Shown: positions 1 to 12,768 of the stretch, piece by piece
Layout of the letters: each line of letters begins with the position of its first letter
How positions within the stretch are numbered: position 1 is the first letter of the stretch
NCBI GenBank assembly: GCA_028023455.1
Contig: JAQFVV010006649.1
Coordinates: forward strand, 62,001 to 126,000
Source of the DNA: Epiperipatus broadwayi
Lineage: Eukaryota; Onychophora; Udeonychophora; Euonychophora; Peripatidae
Reading direction: 5' to 3'
DNA: 64,000 nucleotides
Position numbers and translations under genes: made by a program
The notes under the pieces: model-generated
Databases searched by the model: none
Told to the model about the DNA's origin: nothing
The model's input: the letters and a program-made list of their open reading frames with translations, nothing else

Positions 1-112
1 CCAAAGGGTCTCCTGTATTCCCTCAGCAATTGACGTTATCGATTGACTTTGTATTTTGATCGGTTGTGTTTAATTTGGAATGTTTTTGACCGTGGAATCT
101 ATGCAGCCGTAT
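1..112 (-). repeat. Inverted fragment of LTR family A
   Basis: This stretch is the reverse complement of part of the LTR that follows it (about 1062-1172), including the part around GGTCTCCTGTATTCCCTCAG. It runs straight into the start of the 5' LTR near 110. The window begins inside it, so its full size is unknown. It looks like an older inverted LTR copy cut off by, or rearranged with, the neighbouring element. Confidence 0.75.
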
Positions 113-2157
113 TATAACGATCCAAAACAATAGGTGGAGACAGCAATCTACGATATCTGCATCTACCAGGGTGCCATCTAGGCATTTAAACCTAGAAAAA
201 TTTATAGAGTAGGCAGATACGCGCTGTTAAGATTCCACTTTATTTATATATTTTGGTCATTAGCCCATTGTCACTAGCTCAGTGGAGTAGCAGAGATAAT
301 AAAATATAAATTTTATATCTTAAATATAAAAGAATAAAAGCCACTGCCAGAAATTAACACATAAAAATATTTATTTACGCACATATAAAATAACATTTAA
401 ATTTTGAGGAATAAATTCAACATTTTAGATTTTTCTATTAATCTTTAGTTTTACATTTAAGTAAATTACAACCATGAGTTTAATATTTATTTAGTGAGTC
501 GAGTATGAATAGACTACATAGATCTGCATTTGAAAAGAAAATATTCTTCCCTGATTTAACCTTAGGCAACAAATTTCGCAATCAAACCGGCGCCAATCCA
601 TCTGATACATTTATGTATTCAATGTAGCATGAAAATACGACAACACAAAATACTATACTGTCAGGAATGTACATCTGAACAGTAAGTAGAATTAGAGAAG
701 AAATTGTCTCTCCACCAACCAGGAATGCTACATCTGTTGGCGAGTAGAACAATAAACATAAAACTCCATAGGAATGGACTGCGGTCCTTTGCCGTCTTAC
801 AAACCCATCCATAGGCAAACAGAAGGTGTGTGGCGTATATATATAATCCTGCCCGTAGCGGATCTCATACTACATCTACAATTACACAAATATATCCAAT
901 CCATTGAACCAATTCAACTACGAAATGAATAACCTAAGATTACCCTCCCTTAATATAACTTTACAAAACTATATAGCCATTCACGCCCGACTTAAATTTA
1001 ACATTTAAATACGTTCGCACAGATTATTTTTATACAATTTGTTTTATAATGTCGAGTATAGATCGGCTGCATAGATTCCACGGTCAAAAACATTCCAAAT
1101 TAAACACAACCGATCAAAATACAAAGTCAATCGATAACGTCAATTGCTGAGGGAATACAGGAGACCCTTTGGTGTTCATCATAAGACACCGCAGTGACAT
1201 CGTTGACTTATATATTCTAATCGACTGTGAAAACCACAACATAATCAACCGCTAACGAATCTATGCAACGTCTATACCCAACTTAAATGTAATGCATTTA
1301 ATAATTTCTACAATAAATATTACTACAAATAAAAATAATAAAATGGAAATGATTTTAGCAAAACTTAACTATATAAATTTAAACAATCAATTATTAATTT
1401 GAAAATCAAATAAGAGTTCATTTTAAAATTTAAATTAGCTGAATCTTTAAAAAAAACAATGACGAAAGTTCTTAATTACTTTTTTTTGTTGTTGTTAATT
1501 TGTAAAGTTCATAGCTCACGGTAGAAGAGTCCAGGTTTCTGCTTTTAATTCCCGTGACGCCTCCATTGGAAGATAATGTTCTGGAGATGGCAATAGCTGG
1601 TTCAAGGTATCACAGTCTTTTCATTTTTTTTTTAAATAGAGAGTGTGGTATGTGCGTCCTACCACATCTCTCAAACACAAAACGCTGGAACTGTCAGAAA
1701 AAACTGTATTTCCCTTTTTATATTATCCACACGGATTCAATCAACAAAACGTCACTAATCCATCACTTTCGTTAGGGTCCGAGCCAAGGCTTAGTGCTTC
1801 CATTGGTCAAGCTAATTTCTCTTTATTTTCTTATCTATCTTTCATCAGATCATTTTAATTATACAAGAGCCCAAGGGCCAGTTTGGTTTTCGATAATTCA
1901 TAAACAATCATTTCCATTTACAGATTACATTAATTAATACCTGTTTTTATTTTTAAATCTTGTACTTTTTTATAAAAAAGTACGTTCAAATACTTATTTG
2001 TTTTTTTTAAAAAAATATTTTTAAAGTTTGGCCTCTGTGCGAATGTATATACGTTTAACAAACATTTTAATTTTAGCGTTTAGTTTTTTACTTTTATTTG
2101 CGAACTTTTAAGTTTTTATTTTAAATTAATGTAACGACATATTTATATATCGTTACA
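113..2157 (+). mobile_element. LTR, family A, copy 1
   Basis: First of two almost identical 2045-bp units. It begins TATAACGATCC, a decayed form of the TGTAACGATCC seen in the solo copy at 52464, and ends TATCGTTACA. The solo copy shows the proper TG...CA ends and a 4-bp target duplication, which identifies the unit as a Ty3/gypsy-like LTR. There is no believable gene inside; the short open frames differ between copies. A TATA-like promoter lies at 836-846. Confidence 0.8.
836..846 (+). promoter_or_regulatory. TATA-like box of LTR family A
   Basis: TATATATATAA followed by a GC-richer stretch lies in the middle of the LTR, where a U3/R boundary would be expected. The same box is present in copy 2 near 3585-3594. 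In the solo LTR at 53.5 kb the matching position reads GTATGAAGCGA, so the box is lost there. The promoter role is inferred from position and sequence only. Confidence 0.35.
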
Positions 2158-2865
2158 TATCAATAAACTTCCTCAAAAAACAAAAAACATTAAAAAAAAA
2201 AAAGACTTTACTTAGTGTTAGTAATTTCGTTACACAAATTGATTATATATGAAAATTTCAAAAGGACAAAACTTTTTTTTTTTAAAAGACAAAACAGTAA
2301 TTACACACAAATATAATGATTAAAAAAAAATGTTGACTGTTGATTCCTTATTACCAGCTAAATTTCTGCCCCCTCCCTTCCAAGTTTCATTTCTCCTACC
2401 TTTAACTATTACTTAGGCAAGTTGAACGATTAGATTTTAATTTAACAAGACTTTTTTTAAAAAAAAATATGATTTAGATTTATTATTACATTTTATTTAT
2501 TAGTTTTTATTCCTCGAATTTATCTCTACATATGCGCAATTTTTCTTACTGGCAGCACTTTTTAAACAAAACTTCAAACTGCAACTCCACGTCAATACAA
2601 CAAATATATTTATACTAATTTCAGAAAAAATATTACGGGCATGATTTATTTTCAAAAGTACTAGTGGTTTATTAAACATCTGGCTATAACTTTACGTTAG
2701 TACAAAAATGTACTTATTTCAGAAAAAACAACAAATGTTATTTGCATGATTCACTTTTAAAATTCTCAGGGCACTCGTGATTTATTAAAGATAGAAAATT
2801 TCATCATCATCAATTCCCCTTCTCAGGGTCAATCTCTGAGGTAAGGCCACACTTGGGATGCCAAT
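2158..2865 (+). mobile_element. Short spacer between the two family A LTRs
   Basis: This 708-bp AT-rich segment separates the two LTRs. I see no coding frame, no TGG-type primer-binding site just after the first LTR, and no purine tract just before the second. It may be the leftover of a deleted internal region, the body of a tiny non-autonomous LTR element, or unrelated DNA caught in a duplication. Confidence 0.4.
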
Positions 2866-4910
2866 TATAACGATCCAAAACAATAGTGGAGACAGCAATC
2901 TACGTATCTGCAACTACCAGGGCGCCATCTAGGCATTTGAACCTAGAAAAATTTATACAGTAGGCAGATACGCGCTGTTAAGATTCCACTTTATTTTATA
3001 TTTTGGTCATTAGCCCATTGTCACTAGCTCAGTGAGTAGCAGAGATAATAAAATATAAATTTTATATCTTAAATATAAAAGAATAAAAGCCACTGCCAGA
3101 AATTAACACATAAAAATATTTATTTACGCACATATAAAATAACATTTAAATTTTGAGGAATAAATTCAACATTTTAGATTTTTCTATTAATCTTTAGTTT
3201 TACATTTAAGTAAATTACAACCATGAGTTTAATATTTATTTAGTGAGTCGAGTATGAATAGACTACATAGATCTGCATTTGAAAAGAAAATATTCTTCCC
3301 TGATTTAACCTTAGGCAACAAATTTCGCAATCAAACCGGCGCCAATCCATCTGATACATTTATGTATTCAATGTAGCATGAAAATACGACAACACAAAAT
3401 ACTATACTGTCAGGAATGTACATCTGAACAGCAAGTAGAATTAGAGAAAAAATTGTCTCTCTACCAACCAGGAATGCTACATCTGTTGGCGAGTAGAACA
3501 ATAAACATAAAACTCCATAGGAATGGACTGCGGTCCTTTGCCGTCTTACAAACCCATCCATAGGCAAACAGAAGGTGTGTGGCATATATATATAATCCTG
3601 CCCATAGCGGATCTCATACTACATCTACAATTACACAAATATATCCAATCCATTGAACCAATTCAACTACGAAATGAATAACCTAAGATTACCCTCCCTT
3701 AATATAACTTTACAAAACTATATAGCCATTCACGCCCGACTTAAATTTAACATTTAAATACGTTCGCACAGATTATTTTTATACAATTTGTTTTATAATG
3801 TCGAGTATAGATCGGCTGCATAGATTCCACGGTCAAAAACATTCCAAATTAAACACAACCGATCAAAATACAAAGTCAATCGATAACGTCAATTGCTGAG
3901 GGAATACAGGAGACCCTTTGGTGTTCATCATAAGACACCGCAGTGACATCGTTGACTTATATATTCTAATCGACTGTGAAAACCACAACATAATCAACCG
4001 CTAACGAATCTATGCAACGTCTATACCCAACTTAAATGTAATGCATTTAATAATTTCTACAATAAATATTACTACAAATAAAAATAATAAAATGGAAATG
4101 ATTTTAGCAAAACTTAACTATATAAATTTAAACAATCAATTATTAATTTGAAAATCAAATAAGAGTTCATTTTAAAATTTAAATTAGCTGAATCTTTAAA
4201 AAAAAACAATGACGAAAGTTCTTAATTACTTTTTTTTGTTGTTGTTAATTTGTAAAGTTCATAGCTCACGGTAGAAGAGTCCAGGTTTCTGCTTTTAATT
4301 CCCGCGATGCCTCCATTGGAAGATAATGTTCTGGAGATGGCAATAGCTGGTTCAAGGTATCACAGTCTTTTCATTTTTTTTTTTTTAAATAGAGAGTGTG
4401 GTATGTGCGTCCTACCACATCTCTCAAACACAAAACGCTGGAACTGTCAGAAAAAACTGTATTTCCCTTTTTATATTATCCACACGGATTCAATCAACAA
4501 AACGTCACTAATCCATCACTTTCGTTAGGGTCCGAGCCAAGGCTTAGTGCTTCCATTGGTCAAGCTAATTTCTCTTTATTTTCTTATCTATCTTTCATCA
4601 GATCATTTTAATTATACAAGAGCCCAAGGGCCAGTTTGGTTTTCGATAATTCATAAACAATCATTTCCATTTACAGATTACATTAATTAATACCTGTTTT
4701 TATTTTTAAATCTTGTACTTTTTTATAAAAAAGTACGTTCAAATACTTATTTGTTTTTTTAAAAAAAATATTTTTAAAGTTTGGCCTCTGTGCGAATGTA
4801 TATACGTTTAACAAACATTTTAATTTTAGCGTTTAGTTTTTTACTTTTATTTGCGAACTTTTAAGTTTTTATTTTAAATTAATGTAATGACATATTTATA
4901 TATCGTTACA
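2866..4910 (+). mobile_element. LTR, family A, copy 2
   Basis: Near-identical direct repeat of 113-2157 with only scattered substitutions and one- or two-base indels in homopolymers. It ends TATCGTTACA. The outer flanking four bases (GTAT on the left, ATAT on the right) agree at three of four positions, which is weak evidence for a target duplication. The high identity of the pair means recent insertion or recent duplication. Confidence 0.8.
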
Positions 4911-5905
4911 ATATATATATATTTAACATAAAATATAAATAAATATTATAGACAACTCTATTTGAATTAATAAATAATAAATTGATTTTGCATCAAATTG
5001 ATTTTCGTTCAAATGAACCTCTTCAAGATGTTAGAATAAATTAAAAAGTCACGCGATTTATATTAACTTAGTATACACTTATTGTTCAAACCAAACATTA
5101 AAAATTATTAAAAAAATTTTTTAATGTTTAATTGACGACTTACAATTTATTAAATTTATTAAATTTATTAATTCAAATAGAGTTGTCTGTAATATTTATT
5201 TATATTTTATGTTAAAGTATTTTATAAAGACAACATAATGGATGTTAATTCCATCGTATGAAATATTATTGAAGAAAATTAGAAATGGTTTTAAATTGGA
5301 ACGTCATTGAAATATTTATATTAAAGAACGAAGTGACTTTAGAATTTTCATCTACTAAAGAAAAATGCAAGTTTTTATATAATTTAGTAAATATAATGTC
5401 TTTTAATTTATTTAAAGATTTTTATAAACAAAATTTAAAAAACTGCTATACTGAGGATATACCATCTGATTTCTTTCAACTCTACAGGCATTTGTGTGAT
5501 CGGTCTTCTGATTGTTGATAGTGAATTTTATAAACTGTATTCTTTAATAGGTCATAATTTTATGAAGCCTTTATCATTAAGGTCAAAGGATACTAGTTTC
5601 TGAATTTTGCTCCAAGAATCCGTGAAGTTGAATTGTAAGTCGTCAATTAAAAAAAAAATTTTTAATAATTTTTAATGTTTGGTTTGAACAATAAGTGTAT
5701 ACTAAGTTAATATAAATCGCGTGACTTTTTGATTTATTCTAACATCTTGAAGAGGTTAATTTGAACGAAAGTCGATTTGATGCAAAATAAATTTATTATT
5801 ATTTATTAATTCAAATAGAGTTGTCTATAATATTTATTTACATTTTATGTAAAGTATTTTATAAAGACAACATAATGGATGTTAATTCCATCGTATGAAA
5901 TATAT
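4911..5905. mobile_element. Foldback element with long inverted arms
   Basis: The left arm (about 4921-5145) is the reverse complement of the right arm (about 5632-5857). A subterminal block containing GACAACATAATGGATGTTAA occurs in direct orientation twice, at about 5165-5270 and 5808-5903, and its first half appears inverted in the left arm. The element sits in an ATATAT tract on both sides, so a target duplication cannot be read. The internal segment has one small open frame (5285-5518). I cannot place it in a named superfamily. Confidence 0.65.
5285..5518 (+). CDS. Small open frame inside the foldback element, function unknown
   Basis: A 77-codon frame starting MVLNWNVIEIF and ending in DRSSDC. 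It is the only open frame in the internal segment of the foldback element, and a second frame continues past its stop for about 35 more codons, so it may be the remains of a longer protein broken by a frameshift. There is no motif I recognise, and no signal peptide or membrane segment. In this AT-rich DNA a frame of this length could also be chance. Confidence 0.2.
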   Translation: MVLNWNVIEIFILKNEVTLEFSSTKEKCKFLYNLVNIMSFNLFKDFYKQNLKNCYTEDIPSDFFQLYRHLCDRSSDC

Positions 5906-6085
5906 ATATATTGCTTATAATACTTTTTTCATATACGCTTCAATGCAAACAAATTTGTCTTGAATCTTGTATATGCATACATAATGTTATTAAATTTATA
6001 AATAATGAATGAAATTTATTTCAATTTGCAGCTTCCTAAATTTTAATTTTTCTATACTTTTTGTTAAAATGGCTCTCAATCTCAA

Positions 6086-6786
6086 AAAGGTTCCCGACTC
6101 CTGACTTAGATCTTGCAGATGATATGCTTGCTTTTTGCAATTAATGCTTCAGAGCTTCAAGAATTGTTACAAAAATAATCAGATGAAAGTAGGAAAATAG
6201 GATTAAAAATAAATATTAAAAAGACTAAGTAATGTTCAATGAACTTTCTCAAAAGAAAAATTAATCATAAGAAATTAACAATTACAAATACCTTGTCAGA
6301 TCATAATGGATAAAATTAATCATAGAATTAAACTTGAAGGGAGTGTTTTGGTAGAAATAACTTAGTATTAAGAGGAAATGCACCTATTAGTTTAAAACTG
6401 AACAAAAAAAGCAATAAAAAGATTTCAAACTACTCAATAAATGAGAGATGTATATTTGGAATAACAAGAAGAGCAGAAAATAAAATATTGTGAGTGAGAC
6501 AACTAACAGATATGACTGATATCATTAAAAGAGTAAAAAACTAAAATGGAGTTGGACTGAACATATTGCTAGAAAAGATAATAATAGATGGGTGGTTGAA
6601 GTTTTAAACTGGATCCCAGATTTCAAAAGATCTAGAAAAAATCTGATGTAAGGTGGATGCATGAAATAAAAAAGTTTGCTGTGATATAGAGAAGAAAGAC
6701 TATGGATTAGAGAAATTGGAATAAACTTGGAGAGACTTTCATCTAGCAATGGATCAATAATAGTTGAAAATGCTGATGATGAATAA
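6086..6786 (+). pseudogene. Decayed RTE-type LINE, reverse transcriptase C-terminus
   Basis: Read across frames and stops, the plus strand gives LADDM near the start (the RT catalytic ADD motif) and further on W-WTEHIARKDNNRWVVEVL, then a DFKRSRK segment and a W-REIGINLERL tail. This is the usual order of an RTE-clade LINE C-terminus: the GHIAR box, the RSRGRP box, and the W-LGEAYVQQW-like end. It finishes in GCTGATGATGAATAA, like the short repeat tails of RTE elements. At least ten stops or frameshifts make it non-functional, and the 5' end is lost. Confidence 0.7.
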
Positions 6787-7370
6787 ATTATTCTATGTAG
6801 ATTTGGTATTGTATAATAACTTTAAAAATAATATTAAGCCACTCTCATTAAAAATGTCAATGAAGGTAATAGGTGGTAAACAGGAGTTGTTTAAGAAAAG
6901 GCAACAGAAGTTAGAAATCAGGTGACTGAGAAAACTATGAGAGATAGTAATGTCAAACATCTGTTTCTCAAACTAATATTTATTACAACAATAGTATAAA
7001 TTGGAACAATATTATTTTGAAAGATGATGATATTATATAGCAGCAATATTTTTAATCTATGGATTGCACTTGAAAGGTCAGAATATTCAAATCATTTACA
7101 ATTGTGATGCATCCATGCAAAATAATTACTATATTAAAATAATACAAAAAAAGCTTGCCCAAATCATGATAGTTCTTATTCTATATTTCACAGCTGAGAG
7201 AAGGCAATCTAATTGATAGACTTCTTTTGACAATTGTAAAAAAGCGTAAACAAAATATAACAAATGCTCTCTCTCTCTCTCTCTCTCTTTTATTATTCTT
7301 ATAAAGTATACTGCATAATATATTATTTCATGTTGTACATTTCAAAGTATGTAAAAAAAAAAAACATTTT
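6787..7370. other. No gene seen; contains a CT microsatellite
   Basis: AT-rich sequence between two oppositely oriented LINE remnants. Apart from the CT repeat at 7268-7288 I see no reading frame, inverted repeat or motif that I can support. Confidence 0.5.
7268..7288. repeat. CT dinucleotide microsatellite
   Basis: About ten uninterrupted CT units followed by a T tract. An ordinary simple repeat. Confidence 0.95.
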
Positions 7371-8200
7371 ATTTATATGCCAGGGATTTTCTGCATATCT
7401 TTGCAATTTTAATCTCAACCAATCCTAAATCTTTTTGTCAGTTGATGAATTTGTGCTTTAAATCCTTATATTACTTATAAAGCTCTTACTCAGTCAAGAG
7501 AGGAATACCATTTTTTGTTTTAATCAATTCACTAATATAATAATCACTATTTGGTAGCCAAGCAGAATTTTTCTCTTTAATAAATTTAAAAACAAGCTTA
7601 CTTGTATCCATAACACACTAAGGTGTTTAAGAGAATTCCATGCTTTGCTATCATGATCATTTGAAAATCCAAATCAGTAAATTTAGAATTAAACAACTGT
7701 TGAAATTTAGCATGAATAACAATCACTGCTAAAAAAAAAATAATTATCAATTGTTCTACCAATATGTTGGGAATAAAAATCATTGTTAATGCTAATATTG
7801 TAATCTAGAGATATGTTAGTCTATGATCAGTCCAATAGCCTGTGTTTTTAAGTGCTTGTGTAATATTAACATTTTATCATTTAAATTTTTAAATATAATA
7901 TAATCCGAATTCCAATTCATTATTTGAATGTAGATATATTCTAGTTTCTTTATAGTGAATTTTTTCTATCAACAATGAGTTTTTGATAATCACTGCAAGT
8001 GTTCTTAGAAAATTCAATGCCAGTTATTGAATTTTAATTAAAATAGCCAACATCATTGTTTCCAATAACTCTGGATTACAATTTGTATTCCTGCAAATTT
8101 TCTAAAAAATTCTCTTCTCTTGGTATTAATGCAATAATATTATCAATAAAAAATCAAAACTTTCTTTATCCAATCTTTGTGAGTTTCACATAGAAACATA
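7370..8200 (-). pseudogene. Decayed LINE, endonuclease region
   Basis: On the minus strand, pieces in different frames follow the order of the endonuclease-to-RT linker found in RTE/jockey-like LINEs of animals. First comes a fragment near 8100-8140 resembling the end of the endonuclease domain, then KNTGYWTDHRLTYL near 7800-7850 (compare the family's G-WTDHRL box, near the catalytic SDH region). Next is a stretch ending MDTSKLVFKFIKEKNSAW near 7560-7610 (compare the KHQDWFDEN-like linker). There are many stops. The assignment rests on motif order by eye. Confidence 0.5.
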
Positions 8201-9100
8201 ATAATGAGTATAGGTACCACTTTCTAAAATAATTTTAAAGATTATTAGCCTTTTATTAATACATCTAAAAGATTCCAAATTAGACTTCAAATCCATTACT
8301 ATGCACTCTCCTTTCACTCTCTGAGCTGTTCTCAAAAAAAAAATTGTAACCATCTAACTGTTCAATTAAAGTACTTCTTTAAAAAGTGTTTTATTAAAAA
8401 CAGCTTTATCAAATGGAAACCTTGCTGACTCCTTACCTAGCAGCATTTATTCCCATAAAACAAAATTTACATATTTTATATACTATATTTTTAAAAAAAA
8501 TTAAAATACTCATCTTTATTGCTGTAATTACATCTTACTTTTCCATTATTACTGTATTACAATTATTTCTACAGCTTAAATGATTAATTTTTCTAGAAAT
8601 GCAACATTTAACATTGGTCTACTTTTTCTGTGTCCTTGCACATTTAGGAGAGTAGAAGGGTCTCTAAATAGAGATTCCCAAGCAAGCAATCATTTATTGA
8701 ATAAAATTCCTAGTACTCTCATCAACATGCTTGACATACTCAAGTAAAAAAAAAAAAAAAAGATTAAAGTCTTTAAAGGTCACTGTGGAACAGCCCCCCT
8801 CCCCTCCTCCTCATAAAGAAACAGTGCAATTAAGGGATGAAAACAAGATTGTGCATATATATATAACCTTATTGTTATGATTAAAATAGAAAAATAATTG
8901 ATGGGTTTGATTGATGATTTGACTAAATCCTATACAATCATAGTAACTGAAAACAATAAAATAAAAAAATAACAAGGAAAAATAAGAGACTGCATTAAAA
9001 ATAGTAACCAGCTTTTGATGTCTACAATATATATTCTTAATCTAATGATCACTCCATCATTTGTCAATTGTAAAATCTAGGACTTGACCCAATATTCATA
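8200..9100. other. No gene seen
   Basis: AT-rich sequence with a poly(A) run near 8746-8762 and a short C-rich patch near 8795-8810. I found no open frame with family motifs and no clear repeat structure. Confidence 0.5.
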
Positions 9101-10155
9101 ATTCTCTAATAACATTTATCTAAATTCGATTGTTTGGAGTTTTCTTTCTCCCTTTTATTATGGTTTAAATCTTATTTAACTGATCATCCAAATTATGTTT
9201 ATTATAAGTTCAAAAAATCTCACATTTATTACTATAAAAGTAGAGTTCCTCAAAGAAACATTCTTGAACCAATTTTATTTTCATTATATATTTATGATAT
9301 ATCTGAAATTGTTAGCAATTGTAATATTTTTCCAGTTTGCTGATGATATAAAGTTATTTTCTTAAAATTTATAATTTATCTGTTCATTTAAGATTATGGA
9401 GTTCTATAAATAGATTTGTGATTTGGTATTTAAAAAATCAGATTATTAATATTGAGAAAACATTTGTTGTCTTTGTTAATAAAATATTACCAGTTTTTTT
9501 CATTTTTTTGTTAACAATATTATTGTTCCTAGAAAGAATAAGATAAAAGATTTAGACATCTGGCTTAATACTAATGATCTTTTGTTGACCCTTATTAATG
9601 AAATTATTCTTACATGTAATAGAATTTACTGTGATTATAGCAAAGCCAAAAAAAGTTTTACATAAGCAATCATGCATTTACTTATTATGTAATACTTGTT
9701 CCTACAATTAATATTGTTCTGTTGTTTGGAATTTTAACACAAAATATTACGAAAAATGACTCAGAATATAATGAAAAAATACTTTAAATATGAAGGTTTA
9801 CAATTATCTGGGGGTAGAAAAATATATCTTATGAAAAAAAGAATATTGAATGATGTAATGTTTTTAAAAAAAATGTTTTATGTAAATATGATGTAAAATT
9901 AGAATTCCTAATATAACTAGAAATAATAATTTGTTTTATATTAAAAAATATAATCATAATTGTTATAGAAATTCTGCCATGATTACAATGCCCATGCTGT
10001 ATAATAAGATATTTTTGGATATTGATATTATTTCATTTGAATTTTCATGTTTTATTAAATCAATGAAAACTAGTTCTTGGTTTATAAAAGCTGCACTATA
10101 ATTAGATTGTTATTAGTCTATTGTTACATGCTTAATAATGAAATTGAATTGAATT
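9100..10155 (+). pseudogene. Decayed jockey/CR1-like LINE, RT to C-terminus
   Basis: The plus strand shows WFKSYLTDHPNYVYYK, then a degenerate form of the GVPQGS box (SRVPQRNILEPILFSLYI, about 9235-9295), then FADDIKLFS after a frameshift near 9340. These are RT motifs B and C in the correct order. Downstream come KDLDIWLNTND (compare the RNLGI box) and a CNRIYCDYSKAKKSF segment, and the region ends near AATTGAATTGAATTG. The GQG core is mutated and stops interrupt it, so the element is dead. The 5' half is missing. Confidence 0.75.
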
Positions 10156-10853
10156 GAAAATATTTATAGATTTAGTTAAATAAATATAAAAAAAAAATGA
10201 ATGTTTATCCTTTTCCCTTCTTTTTCAATTTTAAATATACATGTAATTAAAACCCTTTTAGTTAACCAATATAATATTCAATCTCCTCCTTTGTTCATAT
10301 AAAATTCTATATATATATTGCTTTACACTTTTTATTAATTTTCAAAAGAAAGAGTATTCCCTAAAAACCAAGCAGTGTTCATAATTAGAAGGCTATTTTA
10401 ACTATTTGCATTTTGTTCCTTTCTTTTAATGAATAAAGATTAATTTCTGAAATTAGTTTAAAGAGAATCTACTTTACAAAATATGAAAAAAACCTATATG
10501 CATGTTTCTCCAAATTAAATTACTTTCTAACTTACATAAAACAAATGTATAAATAAGTTTGAAGAAATGTCAACTCCAACTCTAGTGCATCATACATTTT
10601 TTACTATGGCTGATATATGACATAAAAAAACTGCTACATCTCTTAACAGTATACATGCATTTCAGGAATAATTTTCATCAACTGCTTTTAGTACTACGAA
10701 CAATCAGTTATTATATTTGCATGGATTGCTGACAGTGCTCCAAGGCAGATGACAAAGGAATTTTTTTCCTGAAATGTATATACTTCATAATGATTTGCCA
10801 ATTTTTTCATGTAGTATGGCAGTCTAATTCATGATGTATTGTTAGTATTTAAA
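10156..10853. other. No gene seen; one short inverted repeat
   Basis: AT-rich. A roughly 20-bp inverted pair, AGTATACATGCATTTCAGGA near 10648 and its near reverse complement near 10766-10784, brackets about 100 bp. This could be the ends of a very small MITE, but no target duplication is visible. Confidence 0.4.
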
Positions 10854-10861
10854 CATAAATG

Positions 10862-12398
10862 GGTATTTGAAAAGTATTCACTGTGCAGCCTTTGGTGGCG
10901 CTGTTTCTAGTTAAAAACAGAGCGGTATAACATTACCGGACTGCTAGATTTTTTTTTTTCTCTAATAGATCGTATTTTGACATACGGCTGTAATTTTTTT
11001 CTTTTTAATATATTGTTGTTGTTGTTTTGTTTTCTTTTTGGACATAATTATTTTTTTTTTTGTTTTCATTTGATAAATTTAAAACTATAATGGACACTTT
11101 GACTTTTTTTTTGGATCTCAAAAGTACATAATTTTTGACATATGCCTTTTTTTTTTTTAGGGAGAAGGGGTGATTTCTATTCTAAATCTACTGTTTCTTT
11201 TTTACAGACATCTTTTTTTTTTTTTGGTTTGGATTCGATACATTTCAAAGTGTAAGGGACAGTTTCAAATATACATAATTTGCTTTACATACGACTTTCT
11301 TTTTTTTTTTTTTTTGCCTTTTAATACTGGTTTTTTTTTAAACAGGTGTCTTTTTTTTTGTTGTTGTTATTTAAAATTAGAATCGACACTTTCTTTTGAA
11401 TTTGTTAAAAATGTGGGGGGTTGCTATTGATTGATTTAGCAAAAAAAATAAATAAATAGGCAAAGCTGTCCAACAAACTCCGCCTCAGATGTCCGTATTA
11501 GCTCATAAACAAAAAGAATTGTTTGGTATTTTGACTAATATATTGATCGAGAAAGTTGATTCTCTTCCGACTGAAAGAAGCGTAAAGTTGTTGATTGATT
11601 TGAGAAGAATACGAAGCTGTCCGACCAACTCCGCCACACTCGGTTGTAAAGCCCTACCCTTTGAACACTGACATTCTGGGTGTTAATTAATTGATTTACA
11701 GATCAAAAGAATCACAAACAAAACACAGATTCTTTTAAATAAATAAATTTTATTCACCACATATGACTAAACCGAATCAACTGCATCATCTTTTTCTCGC
11801 TTTTTTCGGACATCCCCCGATTGCAATAACGTGGTAGCCATTTTGTTCTTCTTTTGTTACTCTCGTCCGAGTCACGACAGAAACGGTACTTTTTCGCCAA
11901 AAACTACAATCGTCTGACAGAGACGTTGACATACTTTTTTTGGGTTCCAAATAACAACAAACACCAAAAAAAAAAGCTCGGACAAACCTCAAGAATACAC
12001 TGATAATTACTAGTAGGCCAAAAGATCTCAGTTGGGAAATACAGAAAATCATAATCATCAACAAACAAACAGTTACAAACCATTCCAGTGCACACACTCT
12101 CAGATTAAATTCGAGCCAGAATACAAATTTCCTCCCTATGTGTAGGAATTAATGCCGCGATGAAATAAGCGGCAAACTGGACAATCATCTAGTGTTGTTA
12201 CTTTAGACATAGGGTTAGGACCGCGGAAGTAATTGGCCACGGATTCTAACCACTACATCTATTGTCTCTTGTTAAGTGGCTACTACGATCGCTAGTCGTG
12301 TTTAGCCGTAAAATGCGGCCGCGAAAGTGATATTATTATGGGTTTTTACACAGAAACAGCGCCGTCACAGGCTGTACAGTAAATACTTTACAAATACC
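10862..12398. mobile_element. Merlin-type DNA transposon, non-autonomous copy 1
   Basis: A 1537-bp element with terminal inverted repeats starting GGTATTTG and matching over roughly 60 bp, including the GGCGCTGTTTCT block on both ends. It is flanked by a perfect 8-bp target duplication, CATAAATG (10854-10861 and 12399-12406). TIRs opening with GG and an 8-bp duplication are Merlin features, and the copy at 20180 carries Merlin transposase sequence, so the family call is by association. The interior is T-rich on the left; its short open frames (11489-11671 plus, 11786-12097 minus) resemble no transposase. A block around GAAGCTGTCCGACCAACTCC is repeated at about 11466 and 11613. Confidence 0.8.
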
Positions 12399-12406
12399 CA
12401 TAAATG

Positions 12407-12768
12407 TATAATTTTATTACATAAATAACATAACTAAATATATATAAATTAAAGATACAAATTAACACAAGCTAATATAAAATATTTAATTTGTTAGTAT
12501 AGAAATATACAATATCAATATAAATCGAGCTAACATGATCATGATTTGGAACTTACAATCAATTCAAATATAACTTGAAAATGTTTTCAAGATCTAATAA
12601 GATGTTTCTTTCAGTTAACTAATTCAGTTTTCCATTCACAATTAGTCAGTAAAAGATATCTAGATATTTTTAGTTCTCTTTTTGAAAATTCAATAGTAGA
12701 ATATTTAAAAACCGATTTAGATTACATAATTTTCTACTTCTTCTTTTCCTATGTATTGATTTCTATTA
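12407..12768. other. No gene seen
   Basis: AT-rich flank between the first Merlin element and the palindrome; nothing recognisable. Confidence 0.5.

Noticed and set aside
582-3585. Antisense open frames of 78-84 codons inside the family A LTRs, with a related one at 53305-53541
   Set aside because: They keep some similarity only because the LTRs are homologous. Their starts and middles differ in the diverged solo copy, they have no known motif, and they oppose the LTR direction.
1554-4611. Sense frames of 71-73 codons repeated in both family A LTRs
   Set aside because: Identical because the LTRs are duplicates; two overlapping frames are open at once, which is chance.
11786-12097. 103-codon minus-strand frame in Merlin copy 1
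   Set aside because: No transposase or other motif, overlaps another open frame on the same strand, and lies in a non-autonomous element.
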